Of a stretch of DNA of 64,000 nucleotides, positions 1 to 8,277 are shown piece after piece. The position numbers were made by a program, and so were the translations under genes. The notes under the pieces are model-generated. The model worked only from the letters and a program-made list of their open reading frames with translations. It was not told the DNA's origin and searched no databases. This DNA is from Serpentinicella sp031432315. GTDB lineage: Bacteria; Bacillota; Clostridia; Peptostreptococcales; Natronincolaceae. Location of the stretch: contig NZ_JAVKGO010000002.1 in the NCBI RefSeq assembly GCF_031432315.1, positions 1 to 64,000 on the forward strand, in the 5' to 3' direction. Position 1 is the stretch's first letter. Each line of letters begins with the position of its first letter.

Positions 1-67
1 CCGTATCATCTCCCCTTATAAGTAGTATACATAACCGTCCCTTACATGTACACTATATAGGGTCTAG

Positions 68-936
68 TACAGTGACTTTTTCGCACTAGAATATGGTAAT
101 TACTTATTGGTGATGCTATAGTCTAATAACAGATAGTAGAAAAGGGGAGAGGACAATGACAAGAGCAGCTAGAAAAGTAAGTTCAACAGGGATTACCATA
201 TTATGATAAGAGGTATCAACCGTTCAGATATTTTCATAGATCAGGAAGACAAAAACAAATTTATAGAAATCCTAACAAAAACAAAAGAAAAAACAAAGTT
301 TGAGCTATACGCCTATTGTTTAATGGATAACCATGCTCATTTTCTATTAAAAGAAAATGAATTTACAATTAGTACAATTATGAAAAAAGTGTGTGGAACT
401 TATGGCGCTTGGTTTAATCAAAGGCACAATAGGGTTGGACACGTATTTCAAGATTGATTTAAAAGTGAAACCGTAGAAACAGAGGCGTATTTAATAGAAG
501 TGGCTAAATGCATATTAAACAACCCAGAAAAGCAAAAAAAGTTAAACTAGGAACAGATTATCAATGGAGCAGTTACAAGGAATATTTAAAGAAAAACACA
601 TTAACTGACACAGGGTTTTTACTTAGTTTATTTCATACGCACAAAAGAAAAGCAAAAGAGGTTTTCAGTCAAGAATTTATGAAAGAAGACTTAGTTGCAA
701 TTAATCTAACAATAGATAACATTAGAAGAACAGATAGGGAAGCAGAAAGCATTGTAGATAATGAAAAGCAAACATTTGAAATAAATAATATAGAAAACAT
801 TTCGACAGAAAAAAGAGTATTACTAATAAAAAGATTAAAGGCAAAGGGATTGATAAATAGACAGATTATAGCAATAACAGGTATAAGTAGAAATAAAGTT
901 ATTGGTATATAATGGAGTAAAAAGTCACCGTCCCAT
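68..936 (+). mobile_element. REP/IS200-like transposase element, copy 1
   Basis: The left end carries GTGACTTTTT (72-81). The right end is AAAAAGTCACCGTCCC (919-934), the exact reverse complement of the left end of copy 2 at 3439-3454. The element therefore has inverted-repeat-like ends around a Y1 transposase gene, as expected of REP-associated tyrosine transposase (RAYT) units. The ends are recognised by comparing the copies in this window, so the outer limits are approximate. Confidence 0.7.
156..912 (+). pseudogene. REP-associated tyrosine transposase (Y1), copy 1, broken
   Basis: This is a decayed Y1/IS200-family transposase of the RAYT type, which nicks and joins single-stranded DNA at REP-like hairpins. 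The HUH-type motif NHAHFLL is visible, as are the family phrases HNRVGHVFQD and AYLIEVAKCILNNP, the latter holding the likely catalytic tyrosine. The natural start is ATG 156 after AGGGGAGAGG. Three lesions are visible against copies 2 and 3: a one-base loss near 194 shifts the frame, CGA has become TGA at 455-457, and a second one-base loss lies near 525. The 3' half (to 912) still reads a helix-turn-helix-like tail ending ITGISRNKVIGI. It cannot make an active enzyme. Confidence 0.85.
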
Positions 937-952
937 TTTGTCCTATTACTTA

Positions 953-1276
953 TTACTCCAGTAAACTCAAGAATAGTAGTGCCAAGGCTAAAGATAAATA
1001 TAAGAATATATCGCTTCCGGTTTGTTTTGAAATGACATAGATTAAATAATACCCTAATAACGGAAAAAGACCTAAATCAAATGGTAAAGCTGAAAAAACC
1101 CCATAATCTATAGGAGTAACTTTCCAATAACCTGCATGAAAACCAAAAGAATTAAAGGTATGAGATACAACACTTGAAAAAGGATATATGATAAAAACTA
1201 GCTTTTTATACTTAAGAATTAACCACACACCAAATATCCAAGGGATTATAAATCCCAAAACAGTATTTAAAAGCAA
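953..1276 (-). CDS. CBO0543-like small membrane protein, possibly truncated
   Basis: The 107-residue hydrophobic protein has about three membrane segments. Its phrases (IIPWIFGVWL, the FNSFGFHAGYW block, LPFDLGLFPLLGYYLIY) resemble the CBO0543 family of Firmicute membrane proteins, whose function is unknown. The start is TTG 1276 behind GGCGGTGAT. The family is usually longer, about 150-180 residues from memory, and this copy ends only 17 bases from the right end of transposase copy 1. The C-terminus may therefore have been cut by that insertion, with the present TAA supplied by flanking DNA. Family assignment is from pattern memory. Confidence 0.55.
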   Translation of the reverse strand: MLLNTVLGFIIPWIFGVWLILKYKKLVFIIYPFSSVVSHTFNSFGFHAGYWKVTPIDYGVFSALPFDLGLFPLLGYYLIYVISKQTGSDIFLYLSLALALLFLSLLE

Positions 1277-1732
1277 GTGATATCACCGCCTTAATTATTT
1301 CTAATATTGTATGAAGTTTTATAATAAATACACACCTTTTAATTTAAAGAATTTCAGCAGTAAATAAAATATAGAAGAAAATAAAAGAGGACACGGATTT
1401 ATACACTAAAATATGGTAATATATTATAACAATTGATATAATTAAAAGTAAGATAGAAGGTGTATGAATACGCCTCATTTTTTGTTATATAAGCATATAA
1501 AGATGATTAAAATCAGCACTATGGGAGGTACAAAAGTGTTTGTAAAATTGAAAAATCTATATCAAAGAATTTAATCGTAACCTTATCAATAATCATTACT
1601 TAATAAGTTGCTAGTATGAATAGCGGTGCATTTTGTTATGTATCGTCACAGATGAAAATGTACAGTAACTAAAATAAAGTATAGTTGCTGGTAGATATTT
1701 ATACACATTAAAAAAAGGAAGGTGGATATTAA
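1277..1732. other. Intergenic region with a transposon-end remnant
   Basis: No credible gene is visible over these 456 bases. CACTAAAATATGGTAAT at 1404-1420 matches the left-end interior of the three REP transposase copies (CACTAGAATATGGTAAT in copies 1 and 2) and looks like a solo end remnant. A weak hairpin with a T-run lies at 1458-1486. A 12-codon reading frame with a good ribosome site starts at GTG near 1535 but ends at once. Confidence 0.45.
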
Positions 1733-2194
1733 TTGATTCTAAATGAGCTAAAAAAGGGAAAAAATATTGTCATAATTTTATTACTGGTAATGCTATTAAC
1801 CATACCTCTCTACAACCATGTATATTATATGAGTTTGTATTATATAGTAGTTGCCCTTGTTATTATTCCACTTGCGATTTTTCGAATTATGAGAAGTGAT
1901 TTACTGGAAAAGAGATTTTATTATAAATGGCAAAAAAGGAGAAAAAAAGGACGATTATTTAATATTTTCAGTAATGGCTAACGAACTAGTTTTTTAATTC
2001 TAGTGATCGTATTTGGAAACCAATATGTAGTAAATGGCCGTACACCTAGTTTTATCATATCGGAGTTATCTAAAAATACAATTATGGGTTTGGTGTTTTT
2101 CCTCTTTGTTCTTAGTGGAATATCTGGTATTGTTGCTTGGTACGAAAATGAGAAAAGGTTCTATAAAATTTCATCAAACATGGAAAGAAAATAA
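1733..2194 (+). pseudogene. Four-TM membrane protein interrupted by one in-frame stop
   Basis: Two adjacent open frames (1733-1981, 82 aa; 2003-2194) lie in the same reading frame, separated only by TAA at 1979-1981 followed by seven sense codons. Read through, they give one product of about 153 residues with four hydrophobic segments: two before the stop, then FLILVIVFG and NTIMGLVFFLFVLSGISG after it. The start is TTG 1733 behind AAGGAAGGTGG. A single nonsense change therefore explains the break. I do not recognise the family. The upstream 82-residue piece could still be made as a two-TM fragment. Confidence 0.65.
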
Positions 2195-2293
2195 TTAATA
2201 ATCAGCCAACTGATTGAAGTAATGCCCCAAAATATATTCGGTGAGATTTATATCTTGTTCCTTATTTTTAGATTTGATGGTGGAGGGGATAAA

Positions 2294-3088
2294 ATGAAGA
2301 GACGAGTAATTAATGTTTGTATTTTATTCATACTTCTTTTTTCTTTGGTATTGCAGGGATGTAGTGGAAAGGTCAATAATACAAACGAAGTTAGTAACCT
2401 TGATTTTGTAAATATACAAAGTGCTAGGGAAGAATTAAAGACTGTTATATGGGGGTCTCAAGGTTGGATTACTTACTTTCAAGACCAATCAAATTACATA
2501 TATGCAGGGCATGGTAGCCATTTATTAAGGTATAATATCAAGGATAATAAAATTGATAGAGCGATAAAGTTACATGAATCTTTTGGTGGAATTCATGATA
2601 CAAATTTGAGGTTTACCCTAGACGGTGAATATGCAATTATAGGCATATCAAATCAAGATCAAAAAGGGCTAACAAATATCAACTTTTTAAATTTCGAGAA
2701 TAAAACAAATACATTCTTAGCTAATGAGGAAAATAATTTCAAGATAGAAGATGTTCCTGAAGAAGTGAGATCCAAATTTAATACTGAAAATATATTCCAT
2801 AAAAACAACGATAACCATGATGTGTTGAAATTTAAAATAGTGTATAACTCTGAAGAGTCTACCTATTTTGTCCACACCTTAGATAACGCTTCGTCAAGTT
2901 ATGAACTTAACACTTTGCGAGGGGCATATTTTAATGCTGAACCGCACTTTGTAGGTATAGATGATAAAACAATAGGTACGCTACTACCAACAGATGATGA
3001 TGGTCTAAATCTAGGGTATTATAAATTCGTATTAATAGATATAGAAAAAGATGAAATTATTCAAGAATATGCAATTAATAGACGATAA
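2294..3088 (+). CDS. Secreted lipoprotein of unknown function
   Basis: The protein is 264 residues. A lysine/arginine-rich start and a hydrophobic stretch are followed by a lipobox (LVLQGC) with the lipidated cysteine near residue 23, so the mature protein is anchored outside the membrane. ATG 2294 is chosen because GGAGGGG lies just upstream; an earlier in-frame ATG at 2222 has no ribosome site and would spoil the signal peptide. The body has beta-propeller-like alternation (LRFTLDGEYAIIG; NINFLNFENK) but no domain I can name. A decayed paralogue lies at 12765-13091, and both are followed by the same 18-base sequence (3250-3267 and 13107-13124). Confidence 0.75.
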   Translation: MKRRVINVCILFILLFSLVLQGCSGKVNNTNEVSNLDFVNIQSAREELKTVIWGSQGWITYFQDQSNYIYAGHGSHLLRYNIKDNKIDRAIKLHESFGGIHDTNLRFTLDGEYAIIGISNQDQKGLTNINFLNFENKTNTFLANEENNFKIEDVPEEVRSKFNTENIFHKNNDNHDVLKFKIVYNSEESTYFVHTLDNASSSYELNTLRGAYFNAEPHFVGIDDKTIGTLLPTDDDGLNLGYYKFVLIDIEKDEIIQEYAINRR

Positions 3089-3438
3089 GCACCTAAATTG
3101 GATTTTTAAGGAACAGTAATCCTCAAAGTCAACAATGTTATAGTAGGGACAGTTAGGATCTCAAAGTTAAATCTGGTCTTTTTCGAGACCTTCAAAAAAT
3201 ATAGTGCCAGGAAAAATTACATTATTTAACCGTACCCAAGGTGTAACCTAAAATGGGTCTTGACCACTCAGTCCCCTTTCGAAGCCCAAATATAATTCAA
3301 AGAGCAAAAACACAAAATAGCTTAAGTCTTTCATGTTTAGTGTATTGTAAAAATTATGAGATTTAATATACTGGATTAAGTTAGTTATCAAGATCAATCC
3401 CAAACTATTATCAAAGAGGCAGGTCAAAAAAAGAATAG
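3089..3438. other. Non-coding stretch with short hairpin and shared 18-mer
   Basis: No gene is supported. A small hairpin, GGTC-loop-GACC, lies near 3175-3190. AAAATGGGTCTTGACCAC at 3250-3267 recurs exactly at 13107-13124 downstream of the related lipoprotein remnant. A minus-strand open frame across this region reads low-complexity sequence and runs into transposon DNA, so it is not called. Confidence 0.5.
3250..3267 (+). repeat. 18-base repeat, copy A
   Basis: AAAATGGGTCTTGACCAC occurs identically at 13107-13124, in each case downstream of a member of the same lipoprotein family. Its core GGTCTTGACC is an imperfect palindrome. It may be a mobile-element end or part of the duplicated segment. 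Confidence 0.6.
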
Positions 3439-3598
3439 GGGACGGTGACTTTTTCACACTAGAATATGGTAATTGCTTATTGGTGATGCTATAGTCTAAT
3501 AACAGATAGTAGAAAAGGGGAGAGGACAATGACAAGAGCAACTAGAAAAGTGAGTTCAACAGGGATACACCATATTATGATAAGGGTTATCAATCGTA
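3439..3598 (+). mobile_element. REP/IS200-like element, copy 2, 5' remnant
   Basis: This copy has a near-perfect left end (GGGACGGTGACTTTTT, 3439-3454) and the first codons of the Y1 transposase from ATG 3528. These are intact here: the frame runs TRATRKVSSTGIHHIMIR. Homology to copies 1 and 3 stops abruptly at about 3598, after the codons for the VIN motif, leaving only about 23 codons. It provides the undamaged reference for the frameshift in copy 1. Confidence 0.75.
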
Positions 3599-3800
3599 TA
3601 GCCTTTTGTTTTGTAGCACCAAGTTAAAATATTAATGAAGTTGTCCATGTTTATAATAATGTATTAAAAATTAGAGCGTATGTAGATATTTATTAAAAAA
3701 TATGATTAACAAAACTGGATATTTACTGGAAAACTAACAATAATTGAGGGGTTACGCCTCCTTCTAAACAATGTATACTTATATAGGAGGAGGAATGAAT

Positions 3801-4418
3801 ATGAAAAAAATATCAGTTATTTTAATTCTTGTATTATTCCTTTCATTAGGAGCGTTACCATTAAGCAGTGAAGCCAATACTCAAAGCCATACAGTTGTGT
3901 CAGGAGACACTCTTTGGAGAATTGCTGTAAAATATCAAGTTGGTGTATCAGAATTAGTCGATATAAATACTCAGTTAGAAAACCCTGATCTTATCTATCC
4001 AGGTATGACAATAACAATACCTAGTCAAGCTTCAGGTAGAGCGTTTGAACTTGAGGTAGTAAGATTAGTAAATATTGAAAGATCTAAACATGGATTGAAT
4101 CCAATGAAGGAAAATTGGGAACTATCAAGGGTGGCTAGGTACAAGTCAAATGATATGAGGGATAGAGGATATTTCTCACACACTTCGCCAACTTATGGGT
4201 CACCGTTTAATATGATGAAAAACTTTGGAATAAGATATACTGCTGCTGGAGAGAACATTGCAAGAGGACAGAGAAGTGCACAAGCTGTAATGAATGGTTG
4301 GATGAATTCACCTGGGCATAGAAAAAATATACTAAACCCTAACTTCACTGAAATCGGAGTTGGTTACGCATCTGGTGCAAGAGGGCCATATTGGACTCAA
4401 ATGTTTATAAATAATTAG
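3801..4418 (+). CDS. Secreted LysM-CAP domain protein (YkwD-like)
   Basis: The protein is 205 residues. A signal peptide ends around SSEA (residues 1-24). One LysM domain follows (SHTVVSGDTLWRIA to GMTITIPS, about residues 28-71), which binds peptidoglycan. The C-terminal CAP/SCP domain (about 80-205) carries SHTSPTYGSP, AGENIARG and SPGHRKNILN. The family includes Bacillus YkwD and spore or wall-associated proteins; the biochemical role of bacterial CAP domains is poorly defined. ATG 3801 is preferred to ATG 3795 because GGAGGAGG sits seven bases before it. The gene is monocistronic, with a strong terminator 23 bases after the stop. Confidence 0.9.
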   Translation: MKKISVILILVLFLSLGALPLSSEANTQSHTVVSGDTLWRIAVKYQVGVSELVDINTQLENPDLIYPGMTITIPSQASGRAFELEVVRLVNIERSKHGLNPMKENWELSRVARYKSNDMRDRGYFSHTSPTYGSPFNMMKNFGIRYTAAGENIARGQRSAQAVMNGWMNSPGHRKNILNPNFTEIGVGYASGARGPYWTQMFINN

Positions 4419-4440
4419 ATAACTATAGATACAAGTAATA

Positions 4441-4483
4441 AAGCCAGGGTTATTAATATTTAATAACCCTGGCTTCTTGTTAT
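4441..4483 (+). terminator. Intrinsic terminator after the LysM-CAP gene
   Basis: Perfect 16-bp arms (4441-4456 and 4460-4475) with a three-base loop are followed by a T-rich run. The left end of transposon copy 3 begins about 20 bases further on. Confidence 0.85.
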
Positions 4484-4495
4484 CCAAAAACAAAA

Positions 4496-5314
4496 GGGGA
4501 TGGTGACTTTTGTATTAAAATATGGTAACTAACTTATGAAATTGTATAATTGAAAGAAGGAAAGGGAGGTGTAAGGATATCTAAAGCAGCTAGAAAGATA
4601 AGTTCAACAGGAGTATATTATATTATGATTAGAGGAATTAATCGTTCAAGTATATACAATGATGAAGTAGACAAGAACAAATTCATAGAAATTTTAAGAA
4701 AAGCGAAAGAGGAAAAAATTTGATCTATATGCTTACTGCTTAATGGATAACTATGCACATTTGTTAATAAAAGAAAATGAAGTTACAATTAGTACAATTA
4801 TGAAAAAAGCAAGTGGGACTTATGGCGATTGGTTCAATCAAAGACACAATAGAATAGGGTACGTATTTCAAGATCGATTTAAAAAGTGAATGTGTAGAGA
4901 CAGAGGCGTATCCAATTTAAGTAGCTAAGCACATATTAAACAACCCAGTAAAAGCACAAATAGTTGAAACGGGAACAGATTACAAATGGAACAGTTATAA
5001 GGAATATATAAAGAAAAAAACATTAACTGATACGGAGCTTTTACTTAGTGTATATCATTAAAACAAAACAAAAGAAAAAGAACCTTTAGTAAAGAATTTA
5101 GGAAGAAAGACTTTACTCCAACAGATCTAACAATAGATAACATTACAAGAACAGATAAGGAAGCAGTAAGTATTGTAGAAAATGAGAAGAAAACATTAGG
5201 AATTAACAACATAGAAGACATCTCAATAGAGAAAAAAATATTGTTGATAAAAAGATTAAAGTCAATGGGATTGACGAATAGATAGATTATAGCAATATCA
5301 GGTATAAGTAGAAA
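4496..5314 (+). mobile_element. REP/IS200-like element, copy 3, broken
   Basis: The left end is GGGGATGGTGACTTTT (4496-4511). The encoded Y1 transposase (from about 4576) is riddled with lesions. The expected ATG reads ATA, and a frameshift near 4720 gives a stop just before the LYAYCLMDN block. The HUH histidine motif reads NYAHLL rather than NHAHFL. There is an extra A near 4886, and a stop lies at 5284-5286. Homology to copy 1 ends near 5314 without a recognisable right end. It is the most decayed of the two long copies. Confidence 0.75.
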
Positions 5315-5587
5315 CTTGGCTGATATGTTGATAGGTGAATTATATACTATAGATAAAAATTACTATATTTATGTGTCGCTTTCATCTAGGCATATTCAAA
5401 TAAATTTTAAAACGAGTTTCCAATTTCAAATGCTCTATTTAGTGGATACTTCTATTCGAATTTTCCAATGTCCATTCTTATTTTAAAAATTATTCCTAAT
5501 TATTAGGAAGTTTAAGACGTATTTTGAGACATTGAAATACATATAGTTTTATGATATGATAAAAAACATTTAGCGGGAGATTATAAC
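5315..5587. other. Intergenic region upstream of the LuxR-type gene
   Basis: No gene is visible. AT-rich DNA without repeats leads into the promoter at 5532-5560. Confidence 0.5.
5532..5560 (+). promoter_or_regulatory. Sigma-A type promoter for the LuxR-family gene
   Basis: TTGAAA (5532-5537), a 17-base spacer and TATGAT (5555-5560) match the housekeeping consensus closely and lie 28 bases upstream of the small ORF at 5588. Confidence 0.65.
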
Positions 5588-5719
5588 ATGAATTATTTAA
5601 TCGTAAAAGAAATAGGTGGCAAATATGACATCAGCAGTTGGATAGACGGGGTGAAAATATTGGTCACTAGAATAATATTTGAGAGTGGGGCAAGAAGTAA
5701 TGAAAAGCAAACTCGATAA
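5588..5719 (+). CDS. Possible 43-residue upstream ORF
   Basis: ATG 5588 follows GCGGGAGA at good spacing and reads 43 codons beginning MNYLIVKEIGGKYD. The TAA at 5717-5719 overlaps the first codons of the LuxR-family gene, whose ATG is at 5700. The position, directly after a good promoter and overlapping the next start in another frame, suits a translational-coupling leader or a small protein. No homology is recognised, and coding status is uncertain. Confidence 0.35.
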   Translation: MNYLIVKEIGGKYDISSWIDGVKILVTRIIFESGARSNEKQTR

Positions 5720-7133
5720 GTACACACTGAAGACAATGAGCAACCGTAGGTTATCCGTTGTCGTTTTTTCTCTGTTTTTCTCCTGGCTGTTGGCCTTTCC
5801 CTTCGAAGGCAGGATATTGTATGCCCTTACCGACAATTATAATATTTCTGCTGATTCCTTTGTTTTTGGCACGATGATAGCTCATTTTGCCGGGCTGCTT
5901 ACCTGCAGCTTCTTTGTTAAAAACTTGAGAAGGGCCAAACGACTCATACTTTTTTCAATTGTATTTTGTATTGTGGCCTCCAGCATATTTTTCCGCCCGC
6001 CCTTCATTTTGTGGATGATGGCCTTGCTCACGGCGTCGTTTTTGGTTGGCTGCTGTGTGGCTGCCTGGGGTTTTTATTTCAAACATTACACGCCGAAAGA
6101 CGAACGGATCAAGACAATAGCGGATGGACTCATCTGCTCGAACCTCCTGATGATTTTGATCAATATGGTTGCAATTCATATTTCCCCACACGCTGGGCTT
6201 GGTTTTTCCATGCTAATATTAGGTATTGCGTTTTTATTTGCCCTTAGGCTCCCCAAAGACGAGGAATCGGAAAACCCTCCTTCTGCTGGTCAGGAGGAGA
6301 TTCATGCTGGGAAAGCCGGACCTCTCGTTTTTCTATGTCTGTTTATTGTGGTCATTACCATCAATTCTGGTCTGATGTATCAGGTGCAGGGTCCCGCTTT
6401 CGCCCATCTGGAATGGCTATCAAGCTGGTATTGGGCTCTACCCTATATTGTTGCCATCTTTATTATGCGGAATCTACCCCGTAAAACAAATCGGGCTTAT
6501 ATCCTCTATGTTGCTATTGCTATGATTGGCTTTTCCTTTATCGCCTTTTTTCTGCTTGGTCGTTCATGGGTGGATTATCTTATAGTCAATACCCTGATCC
6601 TGGGAGCTTGCGGTGTGTATGACTTGTTTTGGTGGAGTATTTTGGGAGAAATGCTAGAACTTCATGAAAATCCTGCAAAAATCATGGGAATCGGTCTCTC
6701 CGCTAATATCCTGGGAGTTCTGTTGGGCGGTCTTATCGGAATCATGATCAGCCCTGCAGGCCAACAAAACCAGAATTCCAGCATGCTGGCCTTGGGTGTG
6801 GTGTGTATTACCCTTGTCTTACTTCCGCCCTTACATAAGCGGCTGATCACTTTGCTTAAAAACCATGTTTATTTGACCGCTATTACCGAAATACCGACTC
6901 AGGAACAGGATCGGTTGATTGGTGAGTTTAATATAAAAGAAAAACTCACTGAGCGCGAAGTTGAAATAGCTGCTTTAATCATCAAGGGCAAGACCTATCG
7001 AATGATTGCCGGGGAACTGCATGTGAGCGAAAATACCGTAAAAACTCATGTGAAAAATATTTACTCCAAAGCCGAAGTCCAAAGTAGGGCAGAGCTGATG
7101 CATCTGCTTCTGGATATACGCTTTTCGCATTAA
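5700..7133 (+). CDS. LuxR-family regulator with 12-TM transporter-like sensor domain
   Basis: The protein is 477 residues. About 12 hydrophobic segments fill residues 20-385 in an MFS-like layout. A C-terminal LuxR/GerE helix-turn-helix follows at about 410-470 (LTEREVEIAALIIKGKTYR, HVSENTVKTHVKNIY). Membrane-integrated LuxR proteins of this layout are common in Eggerthellaceae and some Clostridia; the signal sensed is unknown. ATG 5700 follows GTGGGG; a TTG at 5679 is an alternative. By eye, base composition is clearly richer in G and C than any neighbour, with codons such as CTG, GCC and GGC, which suggests recent acquisition. It ends at a strong terminator and has no partner gene. Confidence 0.85.
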   Translation: MKSKLDKYTLKTMSNRRLSVVVFSLFFSWLLAFPFEGRILYALTDNYNISADSFVFGTMIAHFAGLLTCSFFVKNLRRAKRLILFSIVFCIVASSIFFRPPFILWMMALLTASFLVGCCVAAWGFYFKHYTPKDERIKTIADGLICSNLLMILINMVAIHISPHAGLGFSMLILGIAFLFALRLPKDEESENPPSAGQEEIHAGKAGPLVFLCLFIVVITINSGLMYQVQGPAFAHLEWLSSWYWALPYIVAIFIMRNLPRKTNRAYILYVAIAMIGFSFIAFFLLGRSWVDYLIVNTLILGACGVYDLFWWSILGEMLELHENPAKIMGIGLSANILGVLLGGLIGIMISPAGQQNQNSSMLALGVVCITLVLLPPLHKRLITLLKNHVYLTAITEIPTQEQDRLIGEFNIKEKLTEREVEIAALIIKGKTYRMIAGELHVSENTVKTHVKNIYSKAEVQSRAELMHLLLDIRFSH

Positions 7134-7164
7134 AAATCTTAAAAACCTTTATAAATAGCAGATT

Positions 7165-7206
7165 AAAAGGTTCCTCACCCTAAAAGGTGAGGGCCTTTTT
7201 GTTTTT
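7165..7206 (+). terminator. Intrinsic terminator of the LuxR-family gene
   Basis: The hairpin CCTCACC-ctaaaa-GGTGAGG lies within A-rich and T-rich flanks and ends in a T-run. Confidence 0.85.
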
Positions 7207-7378
7207 AATCACCCCTTTAAGTGATGTGAAACAGCTCTCCTTCTTGTAAAATAGGTTGAACTGAAGTTGATTTAAATGCTATGTGCTTTGTGGTTCAGTA
7301 TGTTTGACTTAGGCAGCCTTAAAAAAGTGTTTTGTTGATTCATTGGTGATTGATTTTTCCACTGTTTACTGTTTGTTT

Positions 7379-7528
7379 CTAATCATCATCAGAAGTTACA
7401 TCTACGATATTTACTTCATCATCATGATTGTTATAGTCGTATTTGTTATTTCTATGTGTAAATTTTCCCTTAAATATTATTAATAAAACAAATCCAACCA
7501 TTACTAATATGCCAAGAATATATTCCAT
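7379..7528 (-). CDS. Small single-pass membrane protein (49 aa)
   Basis: ATG at 7528 (minus strand) follows GGAGGTGAAATA, an excellent ribosome site. One membrane segment (YILGILVMVGFVLLIIF, residues 3-19) is followed by a basic patch and an acidic tail with DDEVNIVDVTSDDD. A longer in-frame start upstream lacks a ribosome site and is rejected. The family is not recognised. It could be a small regulatory or secreted-type membrane peptide; no neighbour is co-directional. Confidence 0.6.
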   Translation of the reverse strand: MEYILGILVMVGFVLLIIFKGKFTHRNNKYDYNNHDDEVNIVDVTSDDD

Positions 7529-8277
7529 TATTTCACCTCCATTTGCTTCCTTAATATTTTTAGAGCACCCACTCTTAAAATATATATAAAAGGCTTTGCT
7601 GTATATCACCCGAAAGGGTGAAATTTTAGAGCGGTGAATAATGACCTTGACGACAAAGTTGGATTAAATTTAGTACCATCTGGCTTGAATCGCAGCGCAC
7701 AGTTTTGAGATGTGGAAGTATTTACTACAGAGGCTCGAAAGCTTGCACACTACAATATCACCCAATAGGGTGATAGACAAATAGAAAAATATTAGGTATT
7801 TTTAAGTAATATGGATACCGATATGATAAAAGCTGCTACCGGCATTTAATCAAAACAAAAAAGGGAAAGGAGGATTACTGAGTTTCATAGTTGAAAACAT
7901 GAATTTCTCCACTTTTAAAAGGTGAGTATAGTTACAGCGGTTCAACTCATGGGGGTATGGAGACCCATGGCAAGGAGAGTCTTGGTCGATAAATGTTAGT
8001 AAAATTTCAGTATAACCACCAGTGGAAGGGTAACGGTTGAGGTATTCTATACTAGAGAAGAAGAAGGAGATATTGTTACAGATCAGGATAGGGCAGATCT
8101 TATGTCGGCTACAACTATTAATTGGATTTTTGAAAGCAATGACTTGAATTAACTGGTTCTAGTGAACTAGGCACTAAACCCTTTGAATATAATAATAAAG
8201 AATTAATATCCTTCAAAACACCATAATTGAATGATCACCCATAGTCTATATTATGCATAATAAAGGAGGAGTTTATA
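7529..8277. other. Decayed region with small hairpins and ORF remnants
   Basis: No intact gene is seen. Two similar hairpins, TATCACCC-gaaa-GGGTGA (about 7605-7622) and TATCACCC-aat-AGGGTGATA (about 7757-7776), flank a stretch that reads protein-like sequence with stops (GLNLVPSGLNRSAQF and VFTTEARKLAHYNI). A strong ribosome-site-like AAAGGAGG near 7865 has no start codon at the right distance. A C-terminal ORF remnant lies at 8003-8152. Confidence 0.5.
8003..8152 (+). pseudogene. C-terminal remnant of an unknown protein
   Basis: An open stretch of 49 codons, without a start codon or ribosome site, reads balanced protein-like sequence (TSGRVTVEVFYTREEEGD, then DQDRADLMSATTINWIFES) and ends at TAA 8150-8152. 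It looks like the tail of a lost gene. The parent family is not recognised. Confidence 0.35.

Noticed and set aside
3248..3541. Minus-strand open frame of 97 codons
   Set aside because: It crosses the left end of transposon copy 2, has no ribosome site and reads low-complexity residues.
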